Positions 16,442 to 25,563 are shown, counted from the stretch's first letter. The stretch: 64,000 nucleotides of DNA from Pseudomonas capeferrum (GCF_013523055.1 NZ_JAAMQM010000008.1:124001-188000); one strand, 5' to 3'. Notes: generated by a model from the letters alone, not told the origin. Program-made: numbers and translations.

Positions 16442-16704
16442 TGGGCAGATCGCGGACCAAGACGCCTTTCATCACCCTCGATCCGGAGCAGGAGCGCGAG
16501 GCGCTGCAGACCTTGAAGCGTTTCCTCGAGGAGCGCTTCGAGCTGCGACTGGGGTCGTTCGAGGTGGCCGAAGTCCTCGAAGTGTTCAGCAAGGACATTG
16601 CCCCGCACTATTACAACAGGGCGATCGCCGATGTTCAGCTGCATCTCAAGGAGCGCTTCGAGAGCATCGAAAGCGATCTCTGGGCGCTCGAGAAAAACAG
16701 CTGA
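16441..16704 (+). CDS. DUF2164 family protein
   Basis: An 87-residue protein, begun by an ATG that overlaps the hisH stop. It has the DUF2164 pattern: ITLDPEQEREALQTLKRFLE, ELRLGSFEVAEVLEVFSKDI and PHYYNRAIADVQLHLKERFE. Function unknown; predicted soluble and helical. Its fixed place between hisH and hisA suggests co-expression with histidine synthesis but does not prove a role in it. Confidence 0.88.
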   Translation: MGRSRTKTPFITLDPEQEREALQTLKRFLEERFELRLGSFEVAEVLEVFSKDIAPHYYNRAIADVQLHLKERFESIESDLWALEKNS

Positions 16705-16742
16705 AGGACTGAAAGCGTCGACCGTATTGATCATCCGACACG

Positions 16743-16779
16743 CATGCTTGCAGCTTGTGGCTTGCAGCTTGCCGCTTGA
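16743..16779. repeat. Short tandem GCTTGCAGCTTG-type repeat before hisA
   Basis: GCTTGCAGCTTG occurs twice, 14 bases apart, followed by CCGCTTG. A related sequence stands before hisF (17582-17620). Such short scattered repeats are common between Pseudomonas genes; meaning unknown. Confidence 0.5.
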
Positions 16780-16797
16780 ATTGACGAAGGAAAGAGC

Positions 16798-17547
16798 ATG
16801 CTGATTATCCCCGCTATCGATCTCAAGGACGGCGCTTGCGTCCGTCTGCGTCAAGGCCGCATGGAAGACTCCACCGTGTTTTCCGATGACCCGGTGGCCA
16901 TGGCCGCCAAATGGGTCGACGGTGGCTGCCGTCGTCTGCACCTGGTCGACCTGAACGGCGCCTTCGAAGGCCAGCCGGTCAATGGCGAAGTGGTGACCGC
17001 GATTGCCAAGCGCTATCCGAACCTGCCGATCCAGATCGGCGGCGGTATCCGCTCCCTGGAAACCATCGAGCATTACGTCCGCGCCGGCGTCAGCCATGTG
17101 ATCATCGGCACCAAGGCGGTCAAGCAGCCGGAGTTCGTCGCCGAAGCCTGCCGCGCCTTCCCGGGCAAGGTCATCGTCGGCCTGGACGCCAAGGACGGCT
17201 TCGTCGCCACTGACGGCTGGGCCGAGGTCAGCACCGTGCAGGTCATCGACCTGGCCAAGCGTTTCGAGGCCGATGGCGTCTCGGCGATCGTCTACACCGA
17301 CATCGCCAAGGACGGCATGATGCAGGGCTGCAACGTGCCCTTCACCAAGGCGCTGGCCGAGGCGACCTCGATCCCGGTGATCGCGTCGGGCGGCATCCAC
17401 AACCTGGGTGACATCAAGGCCCTGCTGGATGCCAACGCACCCGGCATCATCGGCGCCATCACCGGTCGCGCGATCTACGAAGGCACCCTCGACGTCGCCG
17501 AAGCACAGGCGTTCTGCGACAACTACGCGGCCGGCGGCCAGCGCTAA
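16798..17547 (+). CDS. hisA: ProFAR isomerase (HisA)
   Basis: A 249-residue TIM-barrel enzyme that isomerises ProFAR to PRFAR in histidine synthesis. It begins [20 protein letters not shown] with catalytic Asp8, and has [16 protein letters not shown] and [17 protein letters not shown] with the second catalytic Asp, plus phosphate-binding [18 protein letters not shown] precedes the ATG. The gene lies 93 bases after DUF2164, across a small repeat. Confidence 0.97.
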   Translation: MLIIPAIDLKDGACVRLRQGRMEDSTVFSDDPVAMAAKWVDGGCRRLHLVDLNGAFEGQPVNGEVVTAIAKRYPNLPIQIGGGIRSLETIEHYVRAGVSHVIIGTKAVKQPEFVAEACRAFPGKVIVGLDAKDGFVATDGWAEVSTVQVIDLAKRFEADGVSAIVYTDIAKDGMMQGCNVPFTKALAEATSIPVIASGGIHNLGDIKALLDANAPGIIGAITGRAIYEGTLDVAEAQAFCDNYAAGGQR

Positions 17548-17581
17548 GCGGCGAGAGGCGAGAGGAGCAGCGCCGCGGTGT

Positions 17582-17620
17582 GCTTCTGCTTGCCGCTCGA
17601 GGCTTCCCGCTTGCAGCTTC
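17582..17620. repeat. Short GCTTGC-rich repeat before hisF
   Basis: GCTTCTGCTTGCCGCTCGAG and CCCGCTTGCAGCTTCC repeat the motif seen before hisA, within the 89-base hisA-hisF gap. Confidence 0.45.
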
Positions 17621-17636
17621 CGTTACGGAGAAGTTC

Positions 17637-18407
17637 ATGGCTTTAGCAAAACGCATCATCCCGTGCCTGGACGTGGACAACGGCCGGGTAGTCAAGGGCG
17701 TCAAGTTCGAGAACATTCGCGATGCGGGTGATCCGGTCGAAATTGCCCGTCGCTACGACGAGCAGGGCGCGGACGAGATTACCTTCCTGGATATCACCGC
17801 CAGTGTCGATGGTCGCGATACGACCTTGCATACCGTCGAGCGCATGGCCAGCCAGGTATTCATACCGCTGACCGTGGGTGGTGGCGTGCGGACCGTCCAG
17901 GACATCCGCAACCTGCTCAATGCCGGTGCCGACAAGGTCTCGATCAATACGGCCGCGGTGTTCAATCCTGAGTTCGTGGGCGAAGCCGCCGAGCGTTTCG
18001 GTTCCCAGTGCATCGTGGTCGCGATCGACGCGAAAAAGGTGTCGGGCCCCGGTGAAGCGCCGCGTTGGGAGATCTTCACCCACGGTGGCCGCAAGCCGAC
18101 CGGCCTGGACGCAGTCGAGTGGGCAAAGAAGATGGAAGCCCTGGGCGCCGGCGAGATCCTCCTGACCAGCATGGACCAGGACGGCATGAAGAGCGGTTTC
18201 GACCTGGGTGTGACCCGTGCCATCAGCGATGCCCTGGGTATCCCGGTGATCGCCTCCGGCGGCGTGGGCAACCTGCAGCACCTGGCCGACGGCATCCTGG
18301 AAGGGCATGCGAGCGCCGTGCTGGCTGCGAGCATCTTCCATTTCGGCGAATACACCGTGCCGGAAGCCAAGGCGTACATGGCTCAGCGCGGTATCGTCAT
18401 TCGTTAA
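17637..18407 (+). CDS. hisF: Imidazole glycerol phosphate synthase, cyclase subunit
   Basis: A 256-residue TIM barrel paralogous to HisA, forming the synthase with HisH. Catalytic Asp12 in [16 protein letters not shown], the second Asp in [11 protein letters not shown], and phosphate loops [15 protein letters not shown] and [14 protein letters not shown]. The ATG at 17637 follows GGAG and gives the standard length. Last gene of the his cluster here. Confidence 0.97.
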   Translation: MALAKRIIPCLDVDNGRVVKGVKFENIRDAGDPVEIARRYDEQGADEITFLDITASVDGRDTTLHTVERMASQVFIPLTVGGGVRTVQDIRNLLNAGADKVSINTAAVFNPEFVGEAAERFGSQCIVVAIDAKKVSGPGEAPRWEIFTHGGRKPTGLDAVEWAKKMEALGAGEILLTSMDQDGMKSGFDLGVTRAISDALGIPVIASGGVGNLQHLADGILEGHASAVLAASIFHFGEYTVPEAKAYMAQRGIVIR

Positions 18408-18577
18408 GAGAGTGATCCTGTCGCGGTCCGTCCTGGGCGCGACGCACCTGCTACCGGGCGCTGCTGGAATCGCAGCGTTCCAGGTGGCAAGACTTCCCGG
18501 CCATGCTCGGACGCGGATGCCCTCCTGCGGGAACGTGCCTGCTCGGGGCGCCTGACCGGCCGCCACCGAGGCTGACG

Positions 18578-19756
18578 TCAACCGTGGTTCCTGCCCAATA
18601 GCGCATGATACAGCTCGCTATCGCCCAGGATCCCCACCACCCGGTTGTTCTCGTGCAGCACCAGCTTGTTGCCGGTCTGGTAGCGGATCTGCAGGGCCTC
18701 GCGCATGCCGATGTCGGCATTGACGACGGTAGGCTTGCGGTCAAGCCCTTCTACAGATTCGCCTGGAGTCCAGTTCTGCAGGGAAAGACCGTTGAGACCC
18801 TGGCGGGCGCCCTTGATCGTATTGCCCTCGGCCAGGTCGAGCCACGAGTCGCCGCCTGGATCCAGGCATACCGAACCGTTGATCCGCTTGCACTTGTCCA
18901 GCGTGCGCATCAGGCTGCGACCGCAGAGCACGTTGAGCGGGTTGGTGTGGGCCACGAAGGTGCGCACATACTCGTCGGCCGGGTTGAGCACGATCTCTTC
19001 GGGCTTGCTGTACTGGATGATCCGGCCATCTTTCATGATGGCGATCCGGCTACCCAGCTTCAGGGCTTCGTCCAGGTCATGGCTGACGAAGACAATGGTC
19101 TTGCTGAGTTTGCGCTGCAGCTCGAGCAGCTCATCCTGAAGGCCTTGGCGGATCAGCGGATCAAGTGCCGAGAACGGTTCGTCCATCAGCAGGATATCGG
19201 CGTCCATGGCCAAGGCTCGTGCCAGCCCGACCCGCTGCTGCATGCCGCCCGACAACTCATCGGGCTTCTTGTTACGCCATTGGGTCAGGCCCACCAGCTC
19301 CAGCTTCTCGTCCACTAGCTTGCGTCGTTCCTTTTCCGGACGACCCTGCATCTCGAGGCCGAAGCTGATGTTCTCGCGCACGGTCAACCACGGCATCAGG
19401 GCGAACTTCTGGAACACCATGGCGATGCGCTTGGTACGCATCATCTTCAGCTCCGCCGGCGTGCAGTGAGCGATGTCTATATGGCTGCCCTCATGCTCGA
19501 CGAACAGCTTGCCGCGGCTGACGGTATTCAGGCCATTGATGCAGCGCAGCAGGCTGGACTTGCCCGACCCGGACAGCCCCATCAGCACGCAGATCTCGCC
19601 TTTGTCGATATCCAGGTTGGCCTTTTCCACGCCGAGCACAAGGCCGGTCTTCTTCAGGATCTGCTCACGGGTCATGCCCTGATCGAGCAGGGCGAGGGCT
19701 TCGCGTGGCTTGTTGGAGAAGATGACGTCGACATCTTCGAAGCGAATGATGCTCAT
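18578..19756 (-). CDS. cbcV: Choline ABC transporter ATPase
   Basis: A 392-residue ATPase of the quaternary amine uptake type. Walker A GLSGSGKSS (about 60-68), Q-loop VFQKFALMPWLTV, signature LSGGMQQRVGLARALAM, Walker B DILLMDEPFSALD, and a C-terminal CBS-like extension (VVNADIGMREALQIRYQTGN) that in relatives senses osmotic or ligand state. It overlaps cbcW by 4 bases. The order cbcX-cbcW-cbcV next to sdaA and gbdR matches the choline, betaine and carnitine uptake locus of Pseudomonas. Confidence 0.9.
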   Translation of the reverse strand: MSIIRFEDVDVIFSNKPREALALLDQGMTREQILKKTGLVLGVEKANLDIDKGEICVLMGLSGSGKSSLLRCINGLNTVSRGKLFVEHEGSHIDIAHCTPAELKMMRTKRIAMVFQKFALMPWLTVRENISFGLEMQGRPEKERRKLVDEKLELVGLTQWRNKKPDELSGGMQQRVGLARALAMDADILLMDEPFSALDPLIRQGLQDELLELQRKLSKTIVFVSHDLDEALKLGSRIAIMKDGRIIQYSKPEEIVLNPADEYVRTFVAHTNPLNVLCGRSLMRTLDKCKRINGSVCLDPGGDSWLDLAEGNTIKGARQGLNGLSLQNWTPGESVEGLDRKPTVVNADIGMREALQIRYQTGNKLVLHENNRVVGILGDSELYHALLGRNHG

Positions 19757-20598
19757 GCTTCACTCCTTGCCTGTGGCTCGGGTTGCTTGCAGATACGGTC
19801 GAGCATGATCGCCAGCAGCACGATCGCCAGGCCGGCTTCGAAGCCCAGGGCGATATCGGCGGTGTTCAGTGCGTTGACCACGGGTTTGCCCAGACCGTCC
19901 GCGCCTACCAAGGCGGCGATCACCACCATCGACAGCGACAGCATGATGCACTGGGTGATGCCGGCGGCGATGCTGGGCATGGCGTGCGGCAGTTCGATAC
20001 GCGACAGCAACTGGCGGCGTGAGCAACCAAAGGCCTTGCCGGCGTCCATCAGCTCTTGGGGCACATCGCGAATGCCCAGATAGGTGAGACGGATCGGCGC
20101 GGCGATGGCGAACACCACCGTGGAGATCAGCCCCGGTACCACGCCCAGGCCGAACAGCGTCAGGGTAGGGATCAGGTAGACGAAGGTCGGCACCGTCTGC
20201 ATCAGGTCGAGCACCGGACGCATGGCGGTGTAGAACATCGGCTTGTGCGCTGCAACGATGCCCAGCGGTACGCCGATGGCCACGCAGACGAATGTGGCGA
20301 ACATGACCTGGGCCAGGGTCTCCATGGTTTCCTGCCAGTAGCCGAGGTTGAGGATCAGCAGGAAGGCGAGGGCGCAGAAAGCGGTCAGTGACCACTTGCG
20401 CTGGATCAGATGGGCAAGCGCTGCAATCAGGGCAATCAGGACGAGGGGATTGAACCAGGTGAGAGCGCTGGTCACGCTGTGAATCATGAATTCGAGGCCT
20501 TGTGCGATGGCGTCGAAATAGTCGGCGCCATTCTGCGTCAACCATTCGACGAAGGCCGCGATGTACTGGCCCAAGGGTATTTTTTGATCGATCAGCAT
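19753..20598 (-). CDS. cbcW: Choline ABC transporter permease
   Basis: A 281-residue membrane permease with about six helices in a single binding-protein-dependent transport domain. Conserved parts: LAQVMFATFVCVAIGVPLGI, MQTVPTFVYLIPTLTLFGLG, and the coupling loop VPQELMDAGKAFGCSRRQLL. It forms the channel for the CbcX-CbcV system. It starts 75 bases after the cbcX stop and overlaps cbcV by 4. Confidence 0.9.
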   Translation of the reverse strand: MLIDQKIPLGQYIAAFVEWLTQNGADYFDAIAQGLEFMIHSVTSALTWFNPLVLIALIAALAHLIQRKWSLTAFCALAFLLILNLGYWQETMETLAQVMFATFVCVAIGVPLGIVAAHKPMFYTAMRPVLDLMQTVPTFVYLIPTLTLFGLGVVPGLISTVVFAIAAPIRLTYLGIRDVPQELMDAGKAFGCSRRQLLSRIELPHAMPSIAAGITQCIMLSLSMVVIAALVGADGLGKPVVNALNTADIALGFEAGLAIVLLAIMLDRICKQPEPQARSEA

Positions 20599-20673
20599 GA
20601 TAGCGAGCTTCCACCTGCAAGATTGAAGTCAACCCGGGGCGGGCACGGTCCTGCCCCGAATGGGTGCTTGGGG

Positions 20674-21621
20674 CTATTGCGTCAGCTTGGCCTTGGCCGC
20701 CTCCAGTCCCGGTTTGCCGTCCACGGTGGTCACGCCGGCAAGCCAGGTATCGAGAATCTGCGGGTTGTTCTTCAGCCAGGCTTTGGCGGCCGCATTGGCT
20801 TTCATCTTGTCGTCCAGGACGTTGCCCATCAGGGTGCTTTCCATGTCCAGCGTGAAGGACAGGTTCTTGAGCAACTGGCCGACGTTGGCGCATTCCTGGG
20901 CATAGCCCTTGCGGCTATTGGTCAGCACGGTCGCCTTGCCGTATTCGGGGCCGAAGAAATCGTCTCCGCCGGAAAGGTATTGCAGCTTGAAGCGCTTGTT
21001 CATGGGGTGCGGCTCCCACCCCAGGAAGACGACGGCCTGATCACGCTTCTGTGCGCGATCGACCTGCGACAGCATGCCCGCCTCGCTTGACTGCACCAGC
21101 TTGAAGCCGGCGTCCTTCAAGCCGAAGGCATTCTTGTCGATCATGCTCTGGATGGTGCGATTGCCATCGTTGCCTGGCTCGATGCCATAGATCTTGCCGT
21201 CCAGTTCCTTCTTGAACTTGGATATATCGGCGAAATCCTTCAGGCCCTTGTCATACAAGGACTGAGGAACAGCGAGTGTGTACTTGGCGTTTTCAAGGTT
21301 GACGCGGACGGTTTCGACGGTCCCGGCATCACGATACTGCTTGATGTCGTTTTCCATGGTCGGCATCCAGTTGCCGAGAAATACATCCAGGTCCTTGCCC
21401 GTGGCCAATGACTTGTAGGTCACCGGCACCGAGATCATGGTGGTGTGGGTCTTGTAGCCCAGGGCTTCGAGCACGGCGCTGGTCACGGCGGTGGTCACGG
21501 TGATATCGGTCCAGCCGACATCGGAAAACCTGACCGTATGACATTGCTCGGGTTCGACGGCCTGGGCTAGCAAGGGGGCACCGAGTAGTGCAACCAGCAA
21601 TAGCGGTGGTGAACCTTTCAT
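20674..21621 (-). CDS. cbcX: Choline-type periplasmic binding protein
   Basis: A 315-residue binding protein with a Sec signal peptide (about 1-21, ending LLAQA). Its mature part starts VEPEQCHTVRFSDVGWTDIT, and has DVFLGNWMPTMENDIKQYRD and GWEPHPMNKRFKLQYLSGGD, aromatic-rich motifs characteristic of ChoX/ProX-type proteins that hold the quaternary ammonium in a tryptophan and tyrosine box. First gene of the leftward cbcXWV operon. Choline is the likely ligand; related proteins of this core transporter also dock betaine or carnitine binding proteins. Confidence 0.88.
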   Translation of the reverse strand: MKGSPPLLLVALLGAPLLAQAVEPEQCHTVRFSDVGWTDITVTTAVTSAVLEALGYKTHTTMISVPVTYKSLATGKDLDVFLGNWMPTMENDIKQYRDAGTVETVRVNLENAKYTLAVPQSLYDKGLKDFADISKFKKELDGKIYGIEPGNDGNRTIQSMIDKNAFGLKDAGFKLVQSSEAGMLSQVDRAQKRDQAVVFLGWEPHPMNKRFKLQYLSGGDDFFGPEYGKATVLTNSRKGYAQECANVGQLLKNLSFTLDMESTLMGNVLDDKMKANAAAKAWLKNNPQILDTWLAGVTTVDGKPGLEAAKAKLTQ

Positions 21622-22058
21622 GGTGGACTCCTGTGTTTTTTCTTCGGGTGTCCCGCCTCGCCGTGCTTCTCGGGCATCGGTCGGCTGGGTCTGCCAGGCG
21701 GCAAACTACGGGGCCGTATAAATCGAGTCGCCTTCGATAATCCTCCAGTGCCGGGCAAACGCATACAGGCAGGGTCGTATCCAGTGCGGCACGGGTCGCA
21801 TCCAGTAAGGGCGATGTCGCATATGGAATTTTGCGCCCTCGTACGTGCATTTCCACGCCGACCTATCCCTCGAATACGGCGTCGGAGACCGGAGCCGGGG
21901 CGGCGTTGCTGGACAAAAGTACGTCGGTTGGAGACGTCGGGTGCGGGGGTAAAAGCCCGATGATGCATGCACTTACGGCGGCTCGTCGCTTCTAGCCTAG
22001 CAGCCCCGCCAGCCTGCGCGCCGCGCGGGGTACAAGCCCAGCAAGAGGTGATTCGACA
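21622..22058. promoter_or_regulatory. Divergent regulatory region between cbcX and sdaA
   Basis: 437 bases without a gene. It contains the 21-bp periodic GTCG(T/C)AT array (21773-21835), an AT-rich patch (TATAAATCGA, around 21717-21726) that may hold the cbcX -10 region, and a direct repeat ACGTCGG about 21922-21945. No confident -35 and -10 pair can be named for either direction. Confidence 0.5.
21773..21835. promoter_or_regulatory. Triple half-site array with 21-bp period, candidate GbdR operator
   Basis: GGTCGT (21773-21778), GGTCGC (21794-21799) and TGTCGC (21815-21820) are spaced exactly 21 bases start to start, the first two extended to GGGTCG(T/C)ATCCAGT. The form equals the direct-repeat operator of ArgR-type AraC regulators. 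GbdR, encoded 2 kb away, has the same architecture and controls choline and betaine genes, so it is the natural candidate. The array lies about 150 bases upstream of the cbcX start. Confidence 0.55.
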
Positions 22059-23435
22059 ATGGCCATCAGCGTATTCGACCTGTTCAAGATCGGTGTCGGA
22101 CCTTCAAGCTCGCATACCGTCGGGCCCATGCGCGCCGCCGCGCTCTTCGTCCAGGGGCTGCGCGAGCGCGGCCAACTGGAGCAGGTACGACGCGTCGAGG
22201 TACGTTTGTACGGCTCGCTCTCGGCCACCGGTATCGGCCATGGATCCGACAACGCCACGATCATGGGGCTGATGGGCGAATGGCCCGATGCTATCGATCC
22301 TGCCCGGATCGTCCCGCGCATCGCCGATCTGCGGGAAACCAATACCCTGTTGCTGGATAACCGCCTACCGATCGAATTCGTCTGGGCCAGGGACATGCGC
22401 CTGCTCGATGAAAACCTGCCCTACCATCCCAACGCCATGACGTTGGTGGCCGAGAGCGAAGAGGGCGAGTTGCATTCGGACACCTACTACTCGGTGGGGG
22501 GTGGTTTCGTGGTCGATGCCGCCCAGGCTGCCAGCGGCGTCCTGGACGCTGACAATACCGTGCTGCCCTACGACTTCGACAGCGCGGCGGAACTGCTGCG
22601 GCTATGCAAGCAAAACGACTTGCGCGTGTCGCAATTGATGATGGAAAACGAGAAGGTCTGGCGCAGCGAGGCGGAAATCCGCGCAAGCCTGCTCAAGCTC
22701 TGGAGCGCCATGCAGGACTGCGTCAGCAATGGCTTGAAACACGAAGGCATATTGCCTGGCGGTCTCAACGTGCGTCGCCGCGCAGCGAAGTTGCATCGCA
22801 ACCTGCAGGAGCTGAACAAGCCCAACGTGATCGGTTCCACCCTCAGTGCAATGGAGTGGGTGAACCTGTTCGCCCTCGCCGTCAACGAGGAAAACGCCGC
22901 TGGCGGACGCATGGTGACCGCGCCCACCAATGGTGCGGCCGGGATCATCCCGGCAGTCCTGCATTACTACATGCGTTTCAGTGACGTGGTGGACGAATCC
23001 CACGTGGTCGACTTCCTCCTGGCCGCGGCGGCGGTGGGCATCCTGTGCAAGAAGAACGCTTCCATCTCCGGTGCCGAGGTAGGCTGCCAGGGCGAGGTGG
23101 GTTCAGCATGCGCCATGGCTGCGGCAGGCCTGGCCGACGTGCTTGGTGCCAGCCCGGCACAGCTGGAAAACGCCGCCGAAATTGCCCTCGAGCATAATCT
23201 CGGCCTGACGTGCGACCCGGTCGGCGGCTTGGTCCAGGTGCCCTGCATCGAGCGCAATGCCATCGCCGCGGTGAAGGCGATCAATGCCGTGCAGATGGCC
23301 CTGCGAGGCGATGGCGAGCATTTCATCTCCCTCGACCAGGTCATCCGCACCATGCGGGACACGGGTGCAGACATGCACGACAAGTACAAAGAGACCTCTC
23401 GCGGCGGCCTTGCCGTCAGCGTCATCGAGTGCTGA
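22059..23435 (+). CDS. sdaA: L-serine ammonia-lyase (iron-sulfur)
   Basis: A 458-residue single-chain L-serine dehydratase that converts serine to pyruvate and ammonia. It begins [20 protein letters not shown], the family signature, and has an alpha domain with [20 protein letters not shown] carrying Fe-S cysteines, and [20 protein letters not shown] with further cysteines. GAGG lies ahead of the ATG. In this neighbourhood it would consume serine made from glycine after betaine demethylation. In P. aeruginosa the gene at the matching place is called sdaB; the naming between paralogues is not settled. Confidence 0.92.
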   Translation: MAISVFDLFKIGVGPSSSHTVGPMRAAALFVQGLRERGQLEQVRRVEVRLYGSLSATGIGHGSDNATIMGLMGEWPDAIDPARIVPRIADLRETNTLLLDNRLPIEFVWARDMRLLDENLPYHPNAMTLVAESEEGELHSDTYYSVGGGFVVDAAQAASGVLDADNTVLPYDFDSAAELLRLCKQNDLRVSQLMMENEKVWRSEAEIRASLLKLWSAMQDCVSNGLKHEGILPGGLNVRRRAAKLHRNLQELNKPNVIGSTLSAMEWVNLFALAVNEENAAGGRMVTAPTNGAAGIIPAVLHYYMRFSDVVDESHVVDFLLAAAAVGILCKKNASISGAEVGCQGEVGSACAMAAAGLADVLGASPAQLENAAEIALEHNLGLTCDPVGGLVQVPCIERNAIAAVKAINAVQMALRGDGEHFISLDQVIRTMRDTGADMHDKYKETSRGGLAVSVIEC

Positions 23436-23826
23436 TTCCAGTCGGCATGTCTTTCCTCATGGCCGGTTCGCCTCTTGCTGGTGCACCGGCCATCTGCCTT
23501 CTGCCCGGTTTGCCCAACTGAGTCGATAATAGAGCCAGTGACATCTGAACCTGTCGTTTATGGACATGTGGCGCTCGAATGCTACCGAAATGCTCATCAA
23601 TCTAGCGTCCATGCCCTGGCACGTGGCTTTGCAACCGACTGCGACCGCCTCTGCAAGTGCCGTGTCATGGTTGTCGAAGGTCGTTTTTGGTTTAAGTTGT
23701 ATGGGCGTTCAATTTCAGGCATGGCATTTGCGTAAGATTCGCCAAAAGCTCCTGCATACGAATTGGGGCTATTACAAATACAGTGCCCGCCTGAGGCACC
23801 CCTGCATTGTGTGAGGAGAAATCGCG
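23436..23826. other. 391-base gap between sdaA and gbdR
   Basis: No gene. ATGGCCGGT (23459-23467) and ACCGGCCAT (23485-23493) form a perfect 9-bp inverted repeat just past the sdaA stop and may serve as a terminator, although no T run follows. The rest presumably holds the gbdR promoter; no clear boxes and no TGTCGC repeats were found. Confidence 0.5.
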
Positions 23827-24933
23827 ATGACATCGTCCACCTCCGGGCCTCAATCCCAGAACCGCACAGCACCCCAGTCCATTGGATTTCTTCTTCTGGA
23901 CAACTTCACGCTCATTTCCCTGGCATCGGCCGTCGAACCCTTGCGCATGGCCAATCAGCTCTCCGGTCGGGAGTTGTATCGCTGGCATACCCTTACGCTC
24001 GACGGTGGCCAGGTCTGGGCCAGCGACGGTCTGCAGATCACCCCGGACGGCTCGGTTCACAATGCACCCTTGATCGATACGGTCATCGTCTGTGGTGGCG
24101 TTGGCATCCAGCGTGCCGTGACCCGTGAACATGTCACCTGGCTACAGAGCCAGGCGCGCCAGTCTCGTCGTCTTGGCGCGGTATGTACCGGCAGCTGGGC
24201 CTTGGCCTGCGCGGGCCTGCTGGACGGCTTCGACTGTAGCGTGCACTGGGAGTGCCTGGCATCCATGCAGGAGGCCTTCCCGCGGGTGAACATGAGTACA
24301 CGCCTGTTCACCCTCGACCGCAACCGCTTCACCAGCTCCGGCGGCACCGCGCCCCTGGACATGATGTTGCACCTGATCAGCCGAGACCATGGGCGTGAGC
24401 TGTCCGCGGCAATCTCGGAGATGTTCGTCTACGAACGTATCCGTAACGAACAGGACCACCAACGCGTGCCGCTCAAGCACATGCTCGGTACCAATCAGCC
24501 GAAACTGCAGGAAATCGTCGCGCTGATGGAAGCCAATCTGGAAGAACCGATCGATCTGGACGAGCTGGCGGTGTATGTGGCGGTCTCCCGGCGACAGCTC
24601 GAGCGATTGTTCCAGAAGTACCTGCATTGCTCGCCTTCGCGCTACTACCTCAAATTGCGCCTGATTCGCGCGCGGCAGCTGCTCAAGCAGACGCCCATGT
24701 CGATCATCGAGGTGGCATCGGTGTGCGGTTTCGTTTCCACACCGCACTTCTCCAAGTGCTATCGCGAGTACTTCGGGATTCCGCCGCGGGACGAGCGCGT
24801 GGGTTCGAACACCGCCCAGCAGGTGGCGATGATGCCGATACCGCAGGCCATGGTCCTGTCGCCCCATGGCGGTCCGCTCGGTGCCTTGAGCCAGGCGCGC
24901 AACGAGTCGACTTTCGCCAGCGTGAGGTTGTAA
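23827..24933 (+). CDS. gbdR: AraC-family regulator of choline/betaine catabolism, GbdR
   Basis: A 368-residue regulator with an N-terminal DJ-1/PfpI-like (GATase-1-like) domain, residues about 20-200 (IGFLLLDNFTLISLASAVEP, RLGAVCTGSWALACAGLLDG), and a C-terminal AraC helix-turn-helix pair, about 225-325 (LAVYVAVSRRQLERLFQKYL, SIIEVASVCGFVSTPHFSKC). This two-part form is shared by ArgR, CdhR and GbdR. Position beside cbcXWV and sdaA points to GbdR, which responds to glycine betaine or dimethylglycine. GAGGAGAA precedes the ATG. Assignment rests on context as well as sequence. Confidence 0.85.
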   Translation: MTSSTSGPQSQNRTAPQSIGFLLLDNFTLISLASAVEPLRMANQLSGRELYRWHTLTLDGGQVWASDGLQITPDGSVHNAPLIDTVIVCGGVGIQRAVTREHVTWLQSQARQSRRLGAVCTGSWALACAGLLDGFDCSVHWECLASMQEAFPRVNMSTRLFTLDRNRFTSSGGTAPLDMMLHLISRDHGRELSAAISEMFVYERIRNEQDHQRVPLKHMLGTNQPKLQEIVALMEANLEEPIDLDELAVYVAVSRRQLERLFQKYLHCSPSRYYLKLRLIRARQLLKQTPMSIIEVASVCGFVSTPHFSKCYREYFGIPPRDERVGSNTAQQVAMMPIPQAMVLSPHGGPLGALSQARNESTFASVRL

Positions 24934-24980
24934 GACAGGGCCCGGCAAGGGCTTGCAAGAAGTTTCAGGTGGCAGGGAGG

Positions 24981-25004
24981 GTCAAGGCAGGCGCCTGCCT
25001 TGAC
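24981..25004. terminator. 24-bp perfect palindrome between convergent genes
   Basis: The reverse complement of 24981-25004 is identical to itself; as RNA it gives a 10-bp stem GTCAAGGCAG with loop GCGC. It lies between the end of gbdR (rightward) and the end of the small hypothetical gene (leftward), so it can act for both strands, although T runs are short. Confidence 0.55.
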
Positions 25005-25017
25005 TGAAAACGCACCG

Positions 25018-25278
25018 TTAATGTCTGCTGCTGTTGAAGTGGGCCAGAGCGGGGAGCAATTGCTTGTCGATGGCCTGCCGCACGGCTGGGAGGATGGTGG
25101 CGCTGCCGGTGTACATCCGCTCGACCATGCTTCGCAGGGCTTTCGCGTTGGCGTCGTTCAGGCCGCGCACGGCATGTTCGCATGCCTGCTCGGCGCTGGC
25201 GCCGGCCGGCATTTCGAAGCCAAGGGCGCGCAGGTGGCCAAGCAGGTCATCCTGATCAATCAAATCCGCATGCATCAT
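25018..25278 (-). CDS. Small conserved hypothetical protein
   Basis: An 86-residue soluble protein starting MMHADLIDQDDLLGHLRALG, with AGASAEQACEHAVRGLNDAN and an amphipathic C-terminal half. No known motif. AAGGA stands 9 bases before the ATG and codon use is native, so it is likely expressed. No function can be assigned from sequence or neighbours. Confidence 0.75.
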   Translation of the reverse strand: MMHADLIDQDDLLGHLRALGFEMPAGASAEQACEHAVRGLNDANAKALRSMVERMYTGSATILPAVRQAIDKQLLPALAHFNSSRH

Positions 25279-25488
25279 GGTTTTTATCCTTGTTGACTGC
25301 CGTGATCGTCAGCCGATTCTGTTACCAGCCCGAGAGGTCGGCAAGGACTGAATGTTGCGATGACTGCTTTGGCTAAGAACACGTCGTTCTCGGCTAAATC
25401 GTCTCGCCGAGAAGTCAGCACACTGGGGTCATTCACCTAACGCGGGGTTTGGTCACCCTGGCTCGTCTCGTGGATGCTGCACGCACTT

Positions 25489-25525
25489 GGCCCCGGTTGC
25501 TCACGGCTCCCGGGGCCATTTTTTT
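25489..25525 (+). terminator. Orphan rho-independent terminator (+ strand)
   Basis: GGCCCCGG (25489-25496), a 13-base loop, CCGGGGCC (25510-25517), then ATTTTTTT. The U run is on the + strand only. Confidence 0.75.
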
Positions 25526-25563
25526 GTAGGGGATGGATCGCCAGGTACCAATTGCACGCAGGC

